From: an uncultured Monoglobus sp.
Lineage (GTDB): Bacteria > Bacillota > Clostridia > Monoglobales > Monoglobaceae
DNA: 47,193 nt
Direction of reading: 5' to 3'
Assembly (NCBI GenBank): GCA_947625055.1
Contig: CANQMT010000020.1
Location: 1-47,193 of the forward strand
Shown piece after piece: positions 35,278-43,414 of the stretch. Position numbers and translations under genes: made by a program. The notes under the pieces are model-generated. The model did no database searches. It was not told the DNA's origin and saw only the letters and a list, made by a program, of their open reading frames with translations. How positions within the stretch are numbered: the stretch's first letter is position 1; every line of letters begins with the position of its first letter.

Positions 35278-35967
35278 TCAGTACTGCGCCGCGCTCGGGG
35301 CGGCAGAGAGAATTATGCTCAAGTTTCCGTTGCGGCAGCGAAGCTCGTTTAAGAATTCCTGCTCGTCCTGACCGCTCAGCATTGTCACGGTATAGCAAAG
35401 CTCGAACAGTGAGCCGAGATCGGTTGTGTGGATCTTATCGAGCGTGTATTTTTTGGTGTGCTTTTTAAGAATTTCGTCAAAGGCGTGCTCGTAATTCAAG
35501 TCCTCGGGTATCGTGATCTTAAGGTGCTTGCGCACGGTGCGCTTCTCGAACAGTCCCCATTTTTCGGCCGCGATGATAACGAGGCACAGAACGATCACGA
35601 AAATCGCGCCGTAGGCGTAGAGCCCGACTCCGCAGGCGAGGCCCGCGGCGATGTCAAAAAATATAAAGCCGATGTCCTTGGGGTCGCCGGGCGCGCTCCT
35701 GAAGCGGATTATCGAAAGCGTTCCCGCGAGGCTGAACGCCCGCGCTATGTTGCTGCCGATGAACAGGATTATCACCGAAAGAATAACTGGCAGCATAAGC
35801 AGCGTTATCGCGAGGCTCCGCTGATAATAATCCTCGTTCTGGGTCTTGTAATAGGTAAACGCGATAACCGCGCCGAACGCCACAGCCACGGCCATTGTGA
35901 TTATCGCCGATGTGACCGACAAATTGTCGGAAACGTTCGCGAGTATGTTGTTGAATATATTGTCCAT
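35278..35967 (-). CDS. DUF4956 membrane protein
   Basis: 229 residues. Three to four membrane helices fall within residues 15-135 (ITMAVAVAFGAVIAFTYY, LLMLPVILSVIILFIGSNIA, GIDIAAGL-like segment and YGAIFVIVLCLVIIAAEKWG). The family signature SIIRFRSAPGDPKDIGFIFF lies between them, and a ~95-residue cytoplasmic C-terminal domain follows. DUF4956 proteins regularly occur with VTC-domain and DUF4353 or CotH proteins, as here; their function is not established. AAGGAG precedes the start. 21 bp separate it from the genes on both sides. Confidence 0.9.
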   Translation of the reverse strand: MDNIFNNILANVSDNLSVTSAIITMAVAVAFGAVIAFTYYKTQNEDYYQRSLAITLLMLPVILSVIILFIGSNIARAFSLAGTLSIIRFRSAPGDPKDIGFIFFDIAAGLACGVGLYAYGAIFVIVLCLVIIAAEKWGLFEKRTVRKHLKITIPEDLNYEHAFDEILKKHTKKYTLDKIHTTDLGSLFELCYTVTMLSGQDEQEFLNELRCRNGNLSIILSAAPSAAQY

Positions 35968-35988
35968 TTGAGATCTCCTTTTTTGTAA

Positions 35989-36723
35989 TCACAGCGCCGC
36001 GGCGCGGGCTGCGCGTTTTTTTATCATGTTTTTGAACTCGGCGCCGTATTTTGAGAACTTGACCCGCTTTATGCCAAGCTCGCTGAGCATATGCGTCAGC
36101 CAGAGCGGCTTTGCCTTCGCGGTCTTTATCTCCATAAGATACATGTCGCCGCCGAGCAGCTTCTTTCCGTAGTCGCCGTCCTCAAGGTGGACGTCGTACC
36201 GCCGCGAGCGAATATTTTTGTCAAATGAGATGCGAAGGTCGGGATTGTCTTTTTCAAAATACGCGATGCGGTCATACGCCAGATATACCTTCGGCTTTAA
36301 ATCATAAACGTGCAGAAAGTGGTTTATCTCGTCCATGACCTGCTTGTTCATGTATTCCCGCGGTTCGGGCTCGTCTCCGGTCTTTACAAAGTCATATGCC
36401 TCGTCAAGCTTTAGCATGGTGCGGCGCTTGTTGACAAGACCGCGGTATTTTTTCTTGATCTCAAGAAAGACCGTGGATTTCTTGTCGGGCACGCCGTAAG
36501 AGCGCAGCCGCAGCTTTTCCTTATATTCGGGACTCTCGAGCGAGTGGCGGATAAGATAATCGTCGCCGGTGTCATAGTATATGTTGGCAATGGTGTATGG
36601 CTTGCGGCCCTCGTTGTACGCGTCAAGCTCCATGTGCCGCTCGATTATCGGTATCACCTTTTCATAGGTCTCTCTGTCAAGCAGATATTTATGCTCATAT
36701 CGGTTGAAAATTTCAATCGCCAT
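35989..36723 (-). CDS. VTC-domain (polyphosphate polymerase-like) protein
   Basis: 244 residues. It starts IEIFNRYEHKYLLDRETYEK and continues with YTIANIYYDT, EKLRLRSYG, FLEIKKKYRGLVNKRR, VYLAYDRIAYF, LRISFDKNIRSRR and MEIKTAKAKPLW, the basic and acidic residues lining the tunnel of the VTC/CYTH-like domain. Yeast Vtc4 makes polyphosphate from ATP; bacterial single-domain relatives next to DUF4956 are less well understood. Soluble, cytoplasmic. First gene of the operon, with AAAGGAGG upstream of the ATG. Confidence 0.9.
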   Translation of the reverse strand: MAIEIFNRYEHKYLLDRETYEKVIPIIERHMELDAYNEGRKPYTIANIYYDTGDDYLIRHSLESPEYKEKLRLRSYGVPDKKSTVFLEIKKKYRGLVNKRRTMLKLDEAYDFVKTGDEPEPREYMNKQVMDEINHFLHVYDLKPKVYLAYDRIAYFEKDNPDLRISFDKNIRSRRYDVHLEDGDYGKKLLGGDMYLMEIKTAKAKPLWLTHMLSELGIKRVKFSKYGAEFKNMIKKRAARAAAL

Positions 36724-36822
36724 TTGCTTTCCTCCTTTTGTTAAAATTATTCTAAACCCCTTTCCTTAAAAAAACATTAAAATCCGGAGGAATTTTTTAA
36801 TGTTTACAATTCGTTAATAATT

Positions 36823-36851
36823 TTGACATTGCGGCGGCGTTGTGGTATTAT
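36823..36851 (+). promoter_or_regulatory. Promoter of yigZ
   Basis: TTGACA (36823-36828), 17 bp, TATTAT (36846-36851). The spacer holds the 14-mer ATTGCGGCGGCGTT, also seen at the ABC ATPase promoter. A GGCCGCAAGGCC hairpin at about 36861-36872 precedes the ribosome binding site. Confidence 0.75.
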
Positions 36852-36892
36852 TATTTAAACGGCCGCAAGGCCGGTCAAAAGGAGAAACGGCC

Positions 36893-37528
36893 ATGAGAGA
36901 GTTTTATAAGACAATCGCGAAAGAGGCGCGGGCGGAGTTTGTCGAAAAGCGCTCCCGCTTTATCGCCACGGCAAAACCGGTTGAAACCGAGGCCGAGGCG
37001 GTCGCCCTGATCGAGGAGCTGCGCAAAAAATACTGGGACGCGACCCACAACGTCTACGCGTATATAATAGAAAACAACAATATCATGCGCTACAGCGACG
37101 ACGGCGAGCCGTCGGGCACGGCGGGAATGCCTGTGCTCGACATTCTCAAAAAGGAGGGGCTCACCAATCTTGTCGTGGTCGTCACCCGATATTTCGGGGG
37201 AATTCTGCTGGGCACGGGCGGCCTTGTCCACGCCTATTCAAAAAGCGCCAAGCTCGGCGTCGAGGCGGCGGAGCCGATAACCATGGCGCTGTGCCGCGAG
37301 ACGAGGATCCGCTGCGAATACGCCATGCTCGGCAAGGTCCAAAGCGAGATAAGGGCGCGCGGCCTTACCTGCGGCGAGCCGGTATACACCGACGCGGTGG
37401 AGATCCCGATCCACATTCCCGTGGGCAGGTTTGAAAATACCAAGGCCGACTTTATCGACCTGACAAACGCCGCTGTCTCGTTCAGCGACGGCGGCGAAAG
37501 CTTTATATGCACAGGCCCGGCTGTTTAG
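36893..37528 (+). CDS. yigZ: YigZ / IMPACT-family protein
   Basis: AAAAGGAG at 36877-36884 fits the ATG at 36893 (211 residues; the frame opens upstream at 36842 without a ribosome binding site). The N-terminal UPF0029 domain carries EFVEKRSRFIATAKPVE, DATHNVYAYII, RYSDDGEPSGTAGMPVLDIL and VVVVTRYFGGILLGTGGL, diagnostic of the family. A smaller C-terminal domain (DUF1949-like, about 138-205) follows. Relatives are linked to translation or stress responses, but the biochemical role is unsettled. Monocistronic; its stop codon lies inside its terminator hairpin. Confidence 0.93.
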   Translation: MREFYKTIAKEARAEFVEKRSRFIATAKPVETEAEAVALIEELRKKYWDATHNVYAYIIENNNIMRYSDDGEPSGTAGMPVLDILKKEGLTNLVVVVTRYFGGILLGTGGLVHAYSKSAKLGVEAAEPITMALCRETRIRCEYAMLGKVQSEIRARGLTCGEPVYTDAVEIPIHIPVGRFENTKADFIDLTNAAVSFSDGGESFICTGPAV

Positions 37529-37543
37529 CCGGGTCTGTTTTAT
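37512..37543 (+). terminator. Terminator overlapping the yigZ stop codon
   Basis: CAGGCCCGGCT (37512-37522), GTTT, AGCCGGGTCTG (37527-37537), then TTTTAT. The stop TAG (37526-37528) is in the loop and stem, so translating ribosomes may compete with hairpin formation. Confidence 0.85.
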
Positions 37544-39834
37544 ATTAATACCTCTTTTATTTGAAACAATATCTTTTTATACAGCGGCATCGTTTTGTAT
37601 GTCTTATCCGCGGCGGCGCGGAGAATTTCCCTCGCGCGCGCGTCATCTTCTTCGGGAACCGGAGCGGGCCCGTAGGCGGCCTCCGAAACAATGCCGAGCG
37701 CGGCGCGCATCGCATCAGCGTCGATGTTTGGCGGCGCGGCGCGGAGCTTTTCGCAGAAATCGGGCTCTGTCCCGTCATATCCGCTCATAATTCCCGCCGC
37801 GCTGAGCGCGCGCAGCAGCCGCGCAAACTCGGTTCTGCAGTTCGCGCGCTTTTTGCGGCGCAGCATATTGATTATAAGCAGAGTGATAACCGTCAGCAGT
37901 GATCCAATCAATATCAGCCACGCAAAAACGCGCAGAGGGGCTTCCATTCGGTTGTACGCGGTATAGTCGGAGATCTCGTTATCGGTTCGGTTCGCGTTTT
38001 CGGCTTCATCCTCCTGCGGTTCGTTTTCGTTTTCCCGCGGTTTGGGGATCAGGCTGAGGTTAAGCCCCGAGCCGTCGTTTTTGTCCTTTTCGGGATCGGA
38101 ATATCCGGGATAGATCTCTGCCGCCGTTTCGGCGACGGGGGTCATCTCGATCGGCGTCCATCCGTAGTCCCTGAGGAAGATCTCGACCCACGCGTGTGAA
38201 TTTTTGTCTTTAAGCACCGCGCCGTATGTGCCGTAACGCTGCTGTTCAAAATCCTCGGGCTCGATCATGTATCCGGTGACGTATCTCGCGGGATAACCGA
38301 ACATTCGGTACATCAGCGTAGCGGCAGAGGCGTAATGAATACAGTAGCCGCGTCTCCTGCCGAACAGAAAGTCCTCCACAACATCGCCGCTGAGCGGCGA
38401 CCAGCCGGGCGTCAGGGTATATTCCGTCCTTTCGTCAAGAGTGGTTTTTATAAAATCCGTAACCTCGCTCAGAGTTTCAAAACTTTCGCTTTGACACAGT
38501 TCCCAGAGCCGCGGGATCTGATCCTGCGGTACGCGGGTGTAGACTTTTTCCGCTTCCTCCATATACGCCTCCTGAAGATTGAGGCACTGGTCGCGCTTCC
38601 GCTCGAACATCTGCGGCACGTTGTTCCAGTTGATACGCATGTCGCGCTTTTCGTAATATCTGAATCTGTAGCCGCCGAAAACATATATCGTCTCGACCTG
38701 ACTGTAATACGGCACATAATAGTTTTTGCCCTCGCTGCTGATATAGCGCACAGCCATTGATCCCGGATCCGGGATCGTGTCGTCCGAGGTGTTGCTGTTC
38801 ATTGAAAAATACAGGCTCGAGTAAGTGCTTGAAATGCCGAGAACGCCCCAGTTGTTTTGGTATTTGTCCTGTATGTCGTTTAAGATCGCGGTATCATCGG
38901 CTGCGATCCATCTGTTATTGTCATAGTCTCCGCCCACAAAGCCCTTGAGGTACATTCGCTCCTCGGGCGGACGCGTTATCTGCACAATGAGCTGCTCGCG
39001 GTCGGTTTGGTAGTTGTTAAAGCGGCTCAGTTCGCCGCCCTGAACAAAATCCGAGGTCCTGCCGGTGTGTTTGGCTATCTCACGGAATATCCTTCCCTCG
39101 GCGGAGTAGGCAAGATTGCTTAGACCGTCGATGTTTGGTATAACAACGGCCGCCGAAACCGCCGCGGCGGCGGTCAGGACCGCACAGACGACAGCGGCGC
39201 ATATCTGTCTTGAGCGGACCGCGGCGGCGGAGTTGTCGCCTTTCGGCCCCGTCTGCACTATCAAAAACCAGCATCCAGAGACCGCGATAAGCAGCAGCGC
39301 GGGCGCGCTGTTCTCAAGACCCAGCACGGGCGCCGAAATGATCAGCGCCGATGCGGTGACAAACATCGCGGCGCGGCTTTTAAGCGCCGCCTCGAGCAAA
39401 AAAAGAGCGAGCGTGATAACGGGCAGCGCGATCATAATAAGCAGAGTCACCGAAGGAGGATCCGAAACGACCGCGGCGGAAAACACATTGGCGATATACC
39501 CGAGCTGCGCGAAAAAAAGCTCATATTCCTGCGCGGCGGCCATGATACAGAACAGGAGTGATGCTATCGCTGTTATGTAAAAATAAATCGGCTCGCGATA
39601 AAACAAAAACACATACATGACGCACCAGCCCGCCGCCGCGAAGTATACCAAAGGCCTGCTGAAAACGACTCCCGGTATCGCGTCAAAGTACATTATAAGG
39701 CCGAAAATTCCGCACAGCAAAAACAAGAGCATAAAGCCCGGACCTATTCCGGGACCTTTGGGCCCTCCGCTGCGTATGCTGATTTTGGCCTGTTTTTTAT
39801 TGCGTTTGATTTTCGCCACTTCCCTATATGTCAT
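37540..39834 (-). CDS. Membrane transglutaminase-like protein (TgpA/YebA-type)
   Basis: 764 residues. About six or seven N-terminal membrane helices (35-235), a long extracytoplasmic region, then a transglutaminase core with RRRGYCIHYASAATLMYRM (C498), ARYVTGYM and SHAWVEIFLRDYGWTPIE (H547, with Glu in the third catalytic place). An acidic, Asn-rich linker leads to another membrane helix (about 637-658) and a cytoplasmic DUF4129-like tail. It is the third gene of moxR-DUF58-tgpA, a conserved set thought to act in envelope protein modification or assembly; substrates are unknown. Its ATG overlaps the end of the DUF58 gene by 11 bp. Confidence 0.9.
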   Translation of the reverse strand: MTYREVAKIKRNKKQAKISIRSGGPKGPGIGPGFMLLFLLCGIFGLIMYFDAIPGVVFSRPLVYFAAAGWCVMYVFLFYREPIYFYITAIASLLFCIMAAAQEYELFFAQLGYIANVFSAAVVSDPPSVTLLIMIALPVITLALFLLEAALKSRAAMFVTASALIISAPVLGLENSAPALLLIAVSGCWFLIVQTGPKGDNSAAAVRSRQICAAVVCAVLTAAAAVSAAVVIPNIDGLSNLAYSAEGRIFREIAKHTGRTSDFVQGGELSRFNNYQTDREQLIVQITRPPEERMYLKGFVGGDYDNNRWIAADDTAILNDIQDKYQNNWGVLGISSTYSSLYFSMNSNTSDDTIPDPGSMAVRYISSEGKNYYVPYYSQVETIYVFGGYRFRYYEKRDMRINWNNVPQMFERKRDQCLNLQEAYMEEAEKVYTRVPQDQIPRLWELCQSESFETLSEVTDFIKTTLDERTEYTLTPGWSPLSGDVVEDFLFGRRRGYCIHYASAATLMYRMFGYPARYVTGYMIEPEDFEQQRYGTYGAVLKDKNSHAWVEIFLRDYGWTPIEMTPVAETAAEIYPGYSDPEKDKNDGSGLNLSLIPKPRENENEPQEDEAENANRTDNEISDYTAYNRMEAPLRVFAWLILIGSLLTVITLLIINMLRRKKRANCRTEFARLLRALSAAGIMSGYDGTEPDFCEKLRAAPPNIDADAMRAALGIVSEAAYGPAPVPEEDDARAREILRAAADKTYKTMPLYKKILFQIKEVLI

Positions 39835-40864
39835 AGACGCGGCCGAGTTCCTCGCCGAGATTTTCAGCCGTGAATTTCGTTATCCGTTCCCCGCCGCGGC
39901 TCAAGACAAGATCAACGCTCAGCGTAAGCGCGTCGGGCGCGGCGTTTGTTTTTCCGAACGACTTTGGATCGGTTTGGTAAAGCGCAAGCAGAGCTCCGCG
40001 TATCTCGTCATAGTTCCGAACGACCCGGGTTCGTATTGCGTCTGCCGCGACACAGTTTATTCGCACAGCGGCGGCGTTTTTCAAAAGTCCGGCCGCCAGA
40101 GCCGATAAGACCTCGTAAAACGCGTCAAGCAGCTCGATCTCCGCTTCTGCCGCACCGCCCATATCGAGGTTCAGCTCCGCGGTGTGATCGGCCTGCCTTT
40201 CAAGTTCTTTTACCCACGGCTCGCCCATTCGCGCGCTCAGGTTTTTATGTATCAGACGCGCCGAATCTCCCCGCTCGTATTCGCGGAGCTGGCGGATCTC
40301 CGTGTCCTCGCCGCCGCGTATCGCCGCGCTCTCCGCATATCCGCTCATGCCTAAGTCCGGCGGATAATTCAATTTCATCTTTCGCTTTGCTGGATAAACG
40401 GCGATATCCGCGTATTCGCCGATAGTTTTTGACGCGGCAAACACGCCCGTATAGTCATATGTTTTAAGCCTTTTAAGCTCAAGCCTGATAAGACCGCAGT
40501 GCGGTGCGGTAATTTTAAATTCGGTCTCGGTCTTGCCCTTCGGCTCCGCGCTGCCGTTCAGAGCTGTTTTTACCGGTTTTTGGCCGCGATACGACGCTGT
40601 TATTTCGGCTCTGAAGCGTGAAACGGGGAGCCTGCCGGAGTTTTCGCACACAACAGCGCGGGAAGCCTCAATGTTTTTGACCATGGCGCCTCCGCTCGGC
40701 TTCAGATGTATATTAAGATTTTTTCCGAGTCTTCTTGAGAGAATAAACATGACCGGAAACATTATGACGATCACGGCGGCCATTATCATCAGCGGTGCGA
40801 AACGGAACGCGCCTCCGATGTAAAATGCCGCCGCGGCCAGAAGAATGAGCAGAAGCTTTTTCAT
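39824..40864 (-). CDS. DUF58 domain-containing membrane protein
   Basis: 346 residues. Two N-terminal membrane helices (about 3-20 and 22-44), a beta-rich extracellular-like segment (50-150), then the DUF58 signature region: GMSGYAESAAIRGGEDTEIRQLREYERGDSARLIHKNLSARMGE and the VWA-like LNLDMGG. DUF58 proteins are paired with MoxR ATPases. It lies 18 bp after moxR and overlaps the transglutaminase gene. Confidence 0.92.
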   Translation of the reverse strand: MKKLLLILLAAAAFYIGGAFRFAPLMIMAAVIVIMFPVMFILSRRLGKNLNIHLKPSGGAMVKNIEASRAVVCENSGRLPVSRFRAEITASYRGQKPVKTALNGSAEPKGKTETEFKITAPHCGLIRLELKRLKTYDYTGVFAASKTIGEYADIAVYPAKRKMKLNYPPDLGMSGYAESAAIRGGEDTEIRQLREYERGDSARLIHKNLSARMGEPWVKELERQADHTAELNLDMGGAAEAEIELLDAFYEVLSALAAGLLKNAAAVRINCVAADAIRTRVVRNYDEIRGALLALYQTDPKSFGKTNAAPDALTLSVDLVLSRGGERITKFTAENLGEELGRVYDI

Positions 40865-40882
40865 TTTATCGTTCTCCCGTTG

Positions 40883-41830
40883 TTATTGTTTTCCCATTGG
40901 AGGCTTTTTTACCGACTTTGCGATCTCGTCGATGACCGCGGTCTTTGAAAGCCCGTTCGCCGACGCCGCGGGGCTCAGGTATATCCTGTGCCGCGCCGTG
41001 AACGGAAACTGCTCAAGAACATCGGTCGGAGCCACAAATCCGCGGCCGTCAAGCCACGCCGCCGCTTTGCACATTTTAACCATGGCTATTGTGGCTCTGG
41101 GGCCCGCCGCGCGGCTCAGGTTAGGATTATCGCGGGTGGCGGTGACGAGATCGAGTATATATTCATAGATCTCGTCGCTGATATAAATTTGGTGTATCTC
41201 TTTCTGGATCTCAATGATCTCATCTCGCGAAAGGCATTGCGGCAGACCCGAAAGCTTGTCCGCGCCGTCGATCTCCTTCGCCATTTTAAGCTCGCTTGCG
41301 CGGTCGGGATAACCGATAGTCATCGAGACCATAAAACGGTCGATCTGCGAGTCGGGAAGGTACTGCGTTCCCGCCCCTCCGAAAGGATTTTGGGTCGCGA
41401 TTACCAAAAACGGCTTCGGGACCTCGCGGGTCACGCCCTCGGCGGTGACTTTGCGTTCCTCCATGACCTCAAGCAGAGCCGATTGGGTCTTGGGCGAGGT
41501 GCGGTTTATCTCGTCCGCCAGCAGCAGGTTGCAGAACACGCTGCCCGGCATATAGACGAATTTTTCCTGCTCCTTGTTGTATATCGAAAATCCGGTCAGG
41601 TCCGACGGCATAACGTCGGGCGTGAACTGGATACGGTTGCAGTCAAGCCCGAGCACCTTTGAAAATGCGAGAGCCAGCGTGGTTTTGCCCACGCCGGGAA
41701 TATCCTCGAGCATTATGTGTCCGTCGGCCAAAAACGCCAGCAGTATCTCGCGGGTCTTGTCATTCTTTCCTATTATTATTTTGTTCACCGAATTAAGGGC
41801 CTCGCGGGCCTTCTCTTGTAAGCTGCTCAA
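40883..41830 (-). CDS. MoxR-family AAA+ ATPase
   Basis: 315 residues. Walker A is DIPGVGKTTLA; Walker B is LLADEINRTSPKTQSALLEVM; sensor motifs follow (ATQNPFGGAGTQYLPDSQIDRFM), and the lid domain ends with GFVAPTDVLEQ. MoxR ATPases act as chaperone-like motors with DUF58/VWA partners. GGGGAGGTAATTTTTT precedes the ATG. First gene of a three-gene operon. Confidence 0.95.
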   Translation of the reverse strand: MSSLQEKAREALNSVNKIIIGKNDKTREILLAFLADGHIMLEDIPGVGKTTLALAFSKVLGLDCNRIQFTPDVMPSDLTGFSIYNKEQEKFVYMPGSVFCNLLLADEINRTSPKTQSALLEVMEERKVTAEGVTREVPKPFLVIATQNPFGGAGTQYLPDSQIDRFMVSMTIGYPDRASELKMAKEIDGADKLSGLPQCLSRDEIIEIQKEIHQIYISDEIYEYILDLVTATRDNPNLSRAAGPRATIAMVKMCKAAAWLDGRGFVAPTDVLEQFPFTARHRIYLSPAASANGLSKTAVIDEIAKSVKKPPMGKQ

Positions 41831-41871
41831 AAAATTACCTCCCCGTTTTCGGGATCATTCTATAATATATT

Positions 41872-41900
41872 ATTATAATACACCCCGCCCCTCCGTTCAA
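41872..41900 (-). promoter_or_regulatory. Promoter of the moxR operon
   Basis: On the minus strand TTGAAC (41895-41900), 17 bp, TATAAT (41872-41877). The rest of the gap to the rplM promoter (41901-42072) is AT-rich, with no gene or clear structure. Confidence 0.75.
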
Positions 41901-42072
41901 GCGGTATTTGTAAACAATTTGATAATTTTATCTTATCCGAGCGGCGAGGGGACAGGCTTTCGTCAAGTTGCACAAAATTGTAAATGGCGAGTGAGTATAT
42001 ACGAGTATTTTAAAGAAAACAGCCGAAAACGAGAGGTTATAATTATCTAAATTAATTTTTTGAAAAAAGTGC

Positions 42073-42101
42073 TTGACAAAATATAAAACCCGTATTATAA
42101 T
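42073..42101 (+). promoter_or_regulatory. Promoter of rplM-rpsI
   Basis: TTGACA (42073-42078), 17 bp, TATAAT (42096-42101): a full consensus match, suited to ribosomal protein genes. The ~70-nt leader may hold an L13-type autoregulatory site, but I cannot show one. Confidence 0.9.
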
Positions 42102-42176
42102 AGCAAGGTACGTTTTGAGAAAGACGCTAAATTTTGTAAGATAATTAACTATTATATATCAGGAGGAATTAATTCT

Positions 42177-42611
42177 ATGTCAACATTCATGGCGAAAGCC
42201 GATGAGATCGAGAAGAAATGGTACGTTATTAACGCTGCCGGCAAGCCTCTCGGAAGAGTCGCGGCTCAGGCCGCCACGATCCTCAGGGGCAAGCACCGTC
42301 CCGAGTATACGCCGGGCGTTGACTGCGGCGAGTATGTTATCATAATCAACGCCAAAGACGCTGTCCTCACGGGCAACAAGCTTCAGCAAAAAAAGTGGTA
42401 CAGACACACGGGTTATATCGGTCACTTAAAAGAGGTGTCCTATAAGGAGCTCATGGAAAAGAGACCGGAGAAGGCTATGGAACTGGCCGTGTCCGGCATG
42501 ATCCCGCACAACACTTTGGGCCGCAAGGCGCTCAAGAAGCTGAGAATTTACGCAGGCGACAGCCACGAGCACGCCGCTCAGACTCCGGTCGAGTGGACTC
42601 GTGAGTTTTAA
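42177..42611 (+). CDS. rplM: 50S ribosomal protein L13
   Basis: 144 residues, normal length. It contains KWYVINAAGKPLGRVAAQAA, ILRGKHRPEYTPGVDCGEYV, GNKLQQKKWYRHTGYIGHLK and MIPHNTLGRKALKKLRIYAG, all characteristic of L13, an early-assembly 23S rRNA-binding protein. AGGAGG precedes the ATG. It is cotranscribed with rpsI, 20 bp downstream, the usual pairing. Confidence 0.98.
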   Translation: MSTFMAKADEIEKKWYVINAAGKPLGRVAAQAATILRGKHRPEYTPGVDCGEYVIIINAKDAVLTGNKLQQKKWYRHTGYIGHLKEVSYKELMEKRPEKAMELAVSGMIPHNTLGRKALKKLRIYAGDSHEHAAQTPVEWTREF

Positions 42612-42631
42612 GAAAGGGGACTTAGATAATT

Positions 42632-43027
42632 ATGGCAGATTCAGTACAGTATTACGGAACAGGCAGAAGAAAGAGTTCTGTTGCCAGGGTTAGATTGGTG
42701 CCCGGCACAGGTAAGATCACAATAAACAAGAGAGATATCGACGATTATTTCGGCCTTGAAACGCTCAAGGTTGTCGTTCGCCAGCCGATGGACGCCACCA
42801 AGACTCTCGGTAAGTTTGACGTTCTGGTAAACGTGAGCGGCGGCGGCTTCACCGGCCAGGCCGGAGCTATCCGCCACGGCATTTCAAGAGCGCTGCTCGA
42901 GGTTGACGAGGAGTTCAGACCCGTCCTCAAGGCGGCCGGATACCTTACCCGCGACCCGAGAATGAAGGAGAGAAAGAAGTACGGTCTCAAAGCCGCCCGC
43001 CGTGCTCCGCAGTTCTCAAAGAGATAA
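42632..43027 (+). CDS. rpsI: 30S ribosomal protein S9
   Basis: 131 residues. It starts [19 protein letters not shown], has [23 protein letters not shown], and ends with the conserved basic tail [14 protein letters not shown] that reaches the ribosomal P site. AAAGGGG precedes the ATG; the stop is followed by a terminator. Confidence 0.98.
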   Translation: MADSVQYYGTGRRKSSVARVRLVPGTGKITINKRDIDDYFGLETLKVVVRQPMDATKTLGKFDVLVNVSGGGFTGQAGAIRHGISRALLEVDEEFRPVLKAAGYLTRDPRMKERKKYGLKAARRAPQFSKR

Positions 43028-43045
43028 GATTTGCGCAGAATATCC

Positions 43046-43080
43046 CAAAACCCCGAAGTCGCAAGGCTCCGGGGTTTTGT
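43046..43080 (+). terminator. Terminator of rplM-rpsI
   Basis: CAAAACCCCG (43046-43055) and CGGGGTTTTG (43070-43079) form a 10-bp stem with a 14-nt loop; the TTTT lies in the 3' arm, and the A/T symmetry makes it usable from both sides. Confidence 0.8.
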
Positions 43081-43082
43081 GT

Positions 43083-43128
43083 ACCGCTTTCGTTTAATTT
43101 CGCGCATCAGCTTTTCATCTTCGGTCAT
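43083..43128 (-). pseudogene. Possible truncated gene start beside the rpsI terminator
   Basis: On the minus strand GAAGGGATG lies upstream of an ATG (43128) encoding MTEDEKLMREIKRKRYT, a sensible gene start (faintly like short sigma-factor or regulator N-termini). After about 15 codons the frame runs into the rpsI terminator and then through rpsI antisense, so any original gene has lost its body. It may equally be chance; no function is claimed. Confidence 0.25.
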
Positions 43129-43129
43129 A

Positions 43130-43298
43130 AAACATCCCTTCCGAAATTTAAAAATAACGTCATTTTATATTATACACTATTATATACAGCAAAAAAATAA
43201 AAAAGGTTTCATAATAAATCAAATTAATAATATTTTTTTGGTAAGTACATAGCGCGCAAGTATTATATCAAGAAAAATAAAACACAGATCAATTTTAT
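43130..43298. other. AT-rich spacer, left boundary of a low-GC segment
   Basis: Very AT-rich compared with flanking genes; no gene, repeat or clear structure. It marks the change from the high-GC ribosomal operon to the low-GC nuclease gene. Confidence 0.6.
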
Positions 43299-43327
43299 TT
43301 GCAATTTTCATGAGATTGATGTATAAT
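43299..43327 (+). promoter_or_regulatory. Promoter of the YhcG-like nuclease gene
   Basis: TTGCAA (43299-43304), 17 bp, TATAAT (43322-43327), about 88 bp before the start codon. Confidence 0.65.
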
Positions 43328-43414
43328 ACATGGTGTTATAAATAGGAACAAAAGGTTATATTATGTATTGTTCATATAGAGGATTTACATATAAACTTAG
43401 AAAGAAGTGTGTTT

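Noticed and set aside
42100..42170. L13-type autoregulatory leader before rplM
   Set aside because: I could not find a convincing conserved fold in the ~70-nt leader by eye; a covariance search would be needed.
43031..43252. 73-residue plus-strand open frame after rpsI
   Set aside because: It reads through the rpsI terminator into AT-rich DNA, without a ribosome binding site; the composition is not protein-like.
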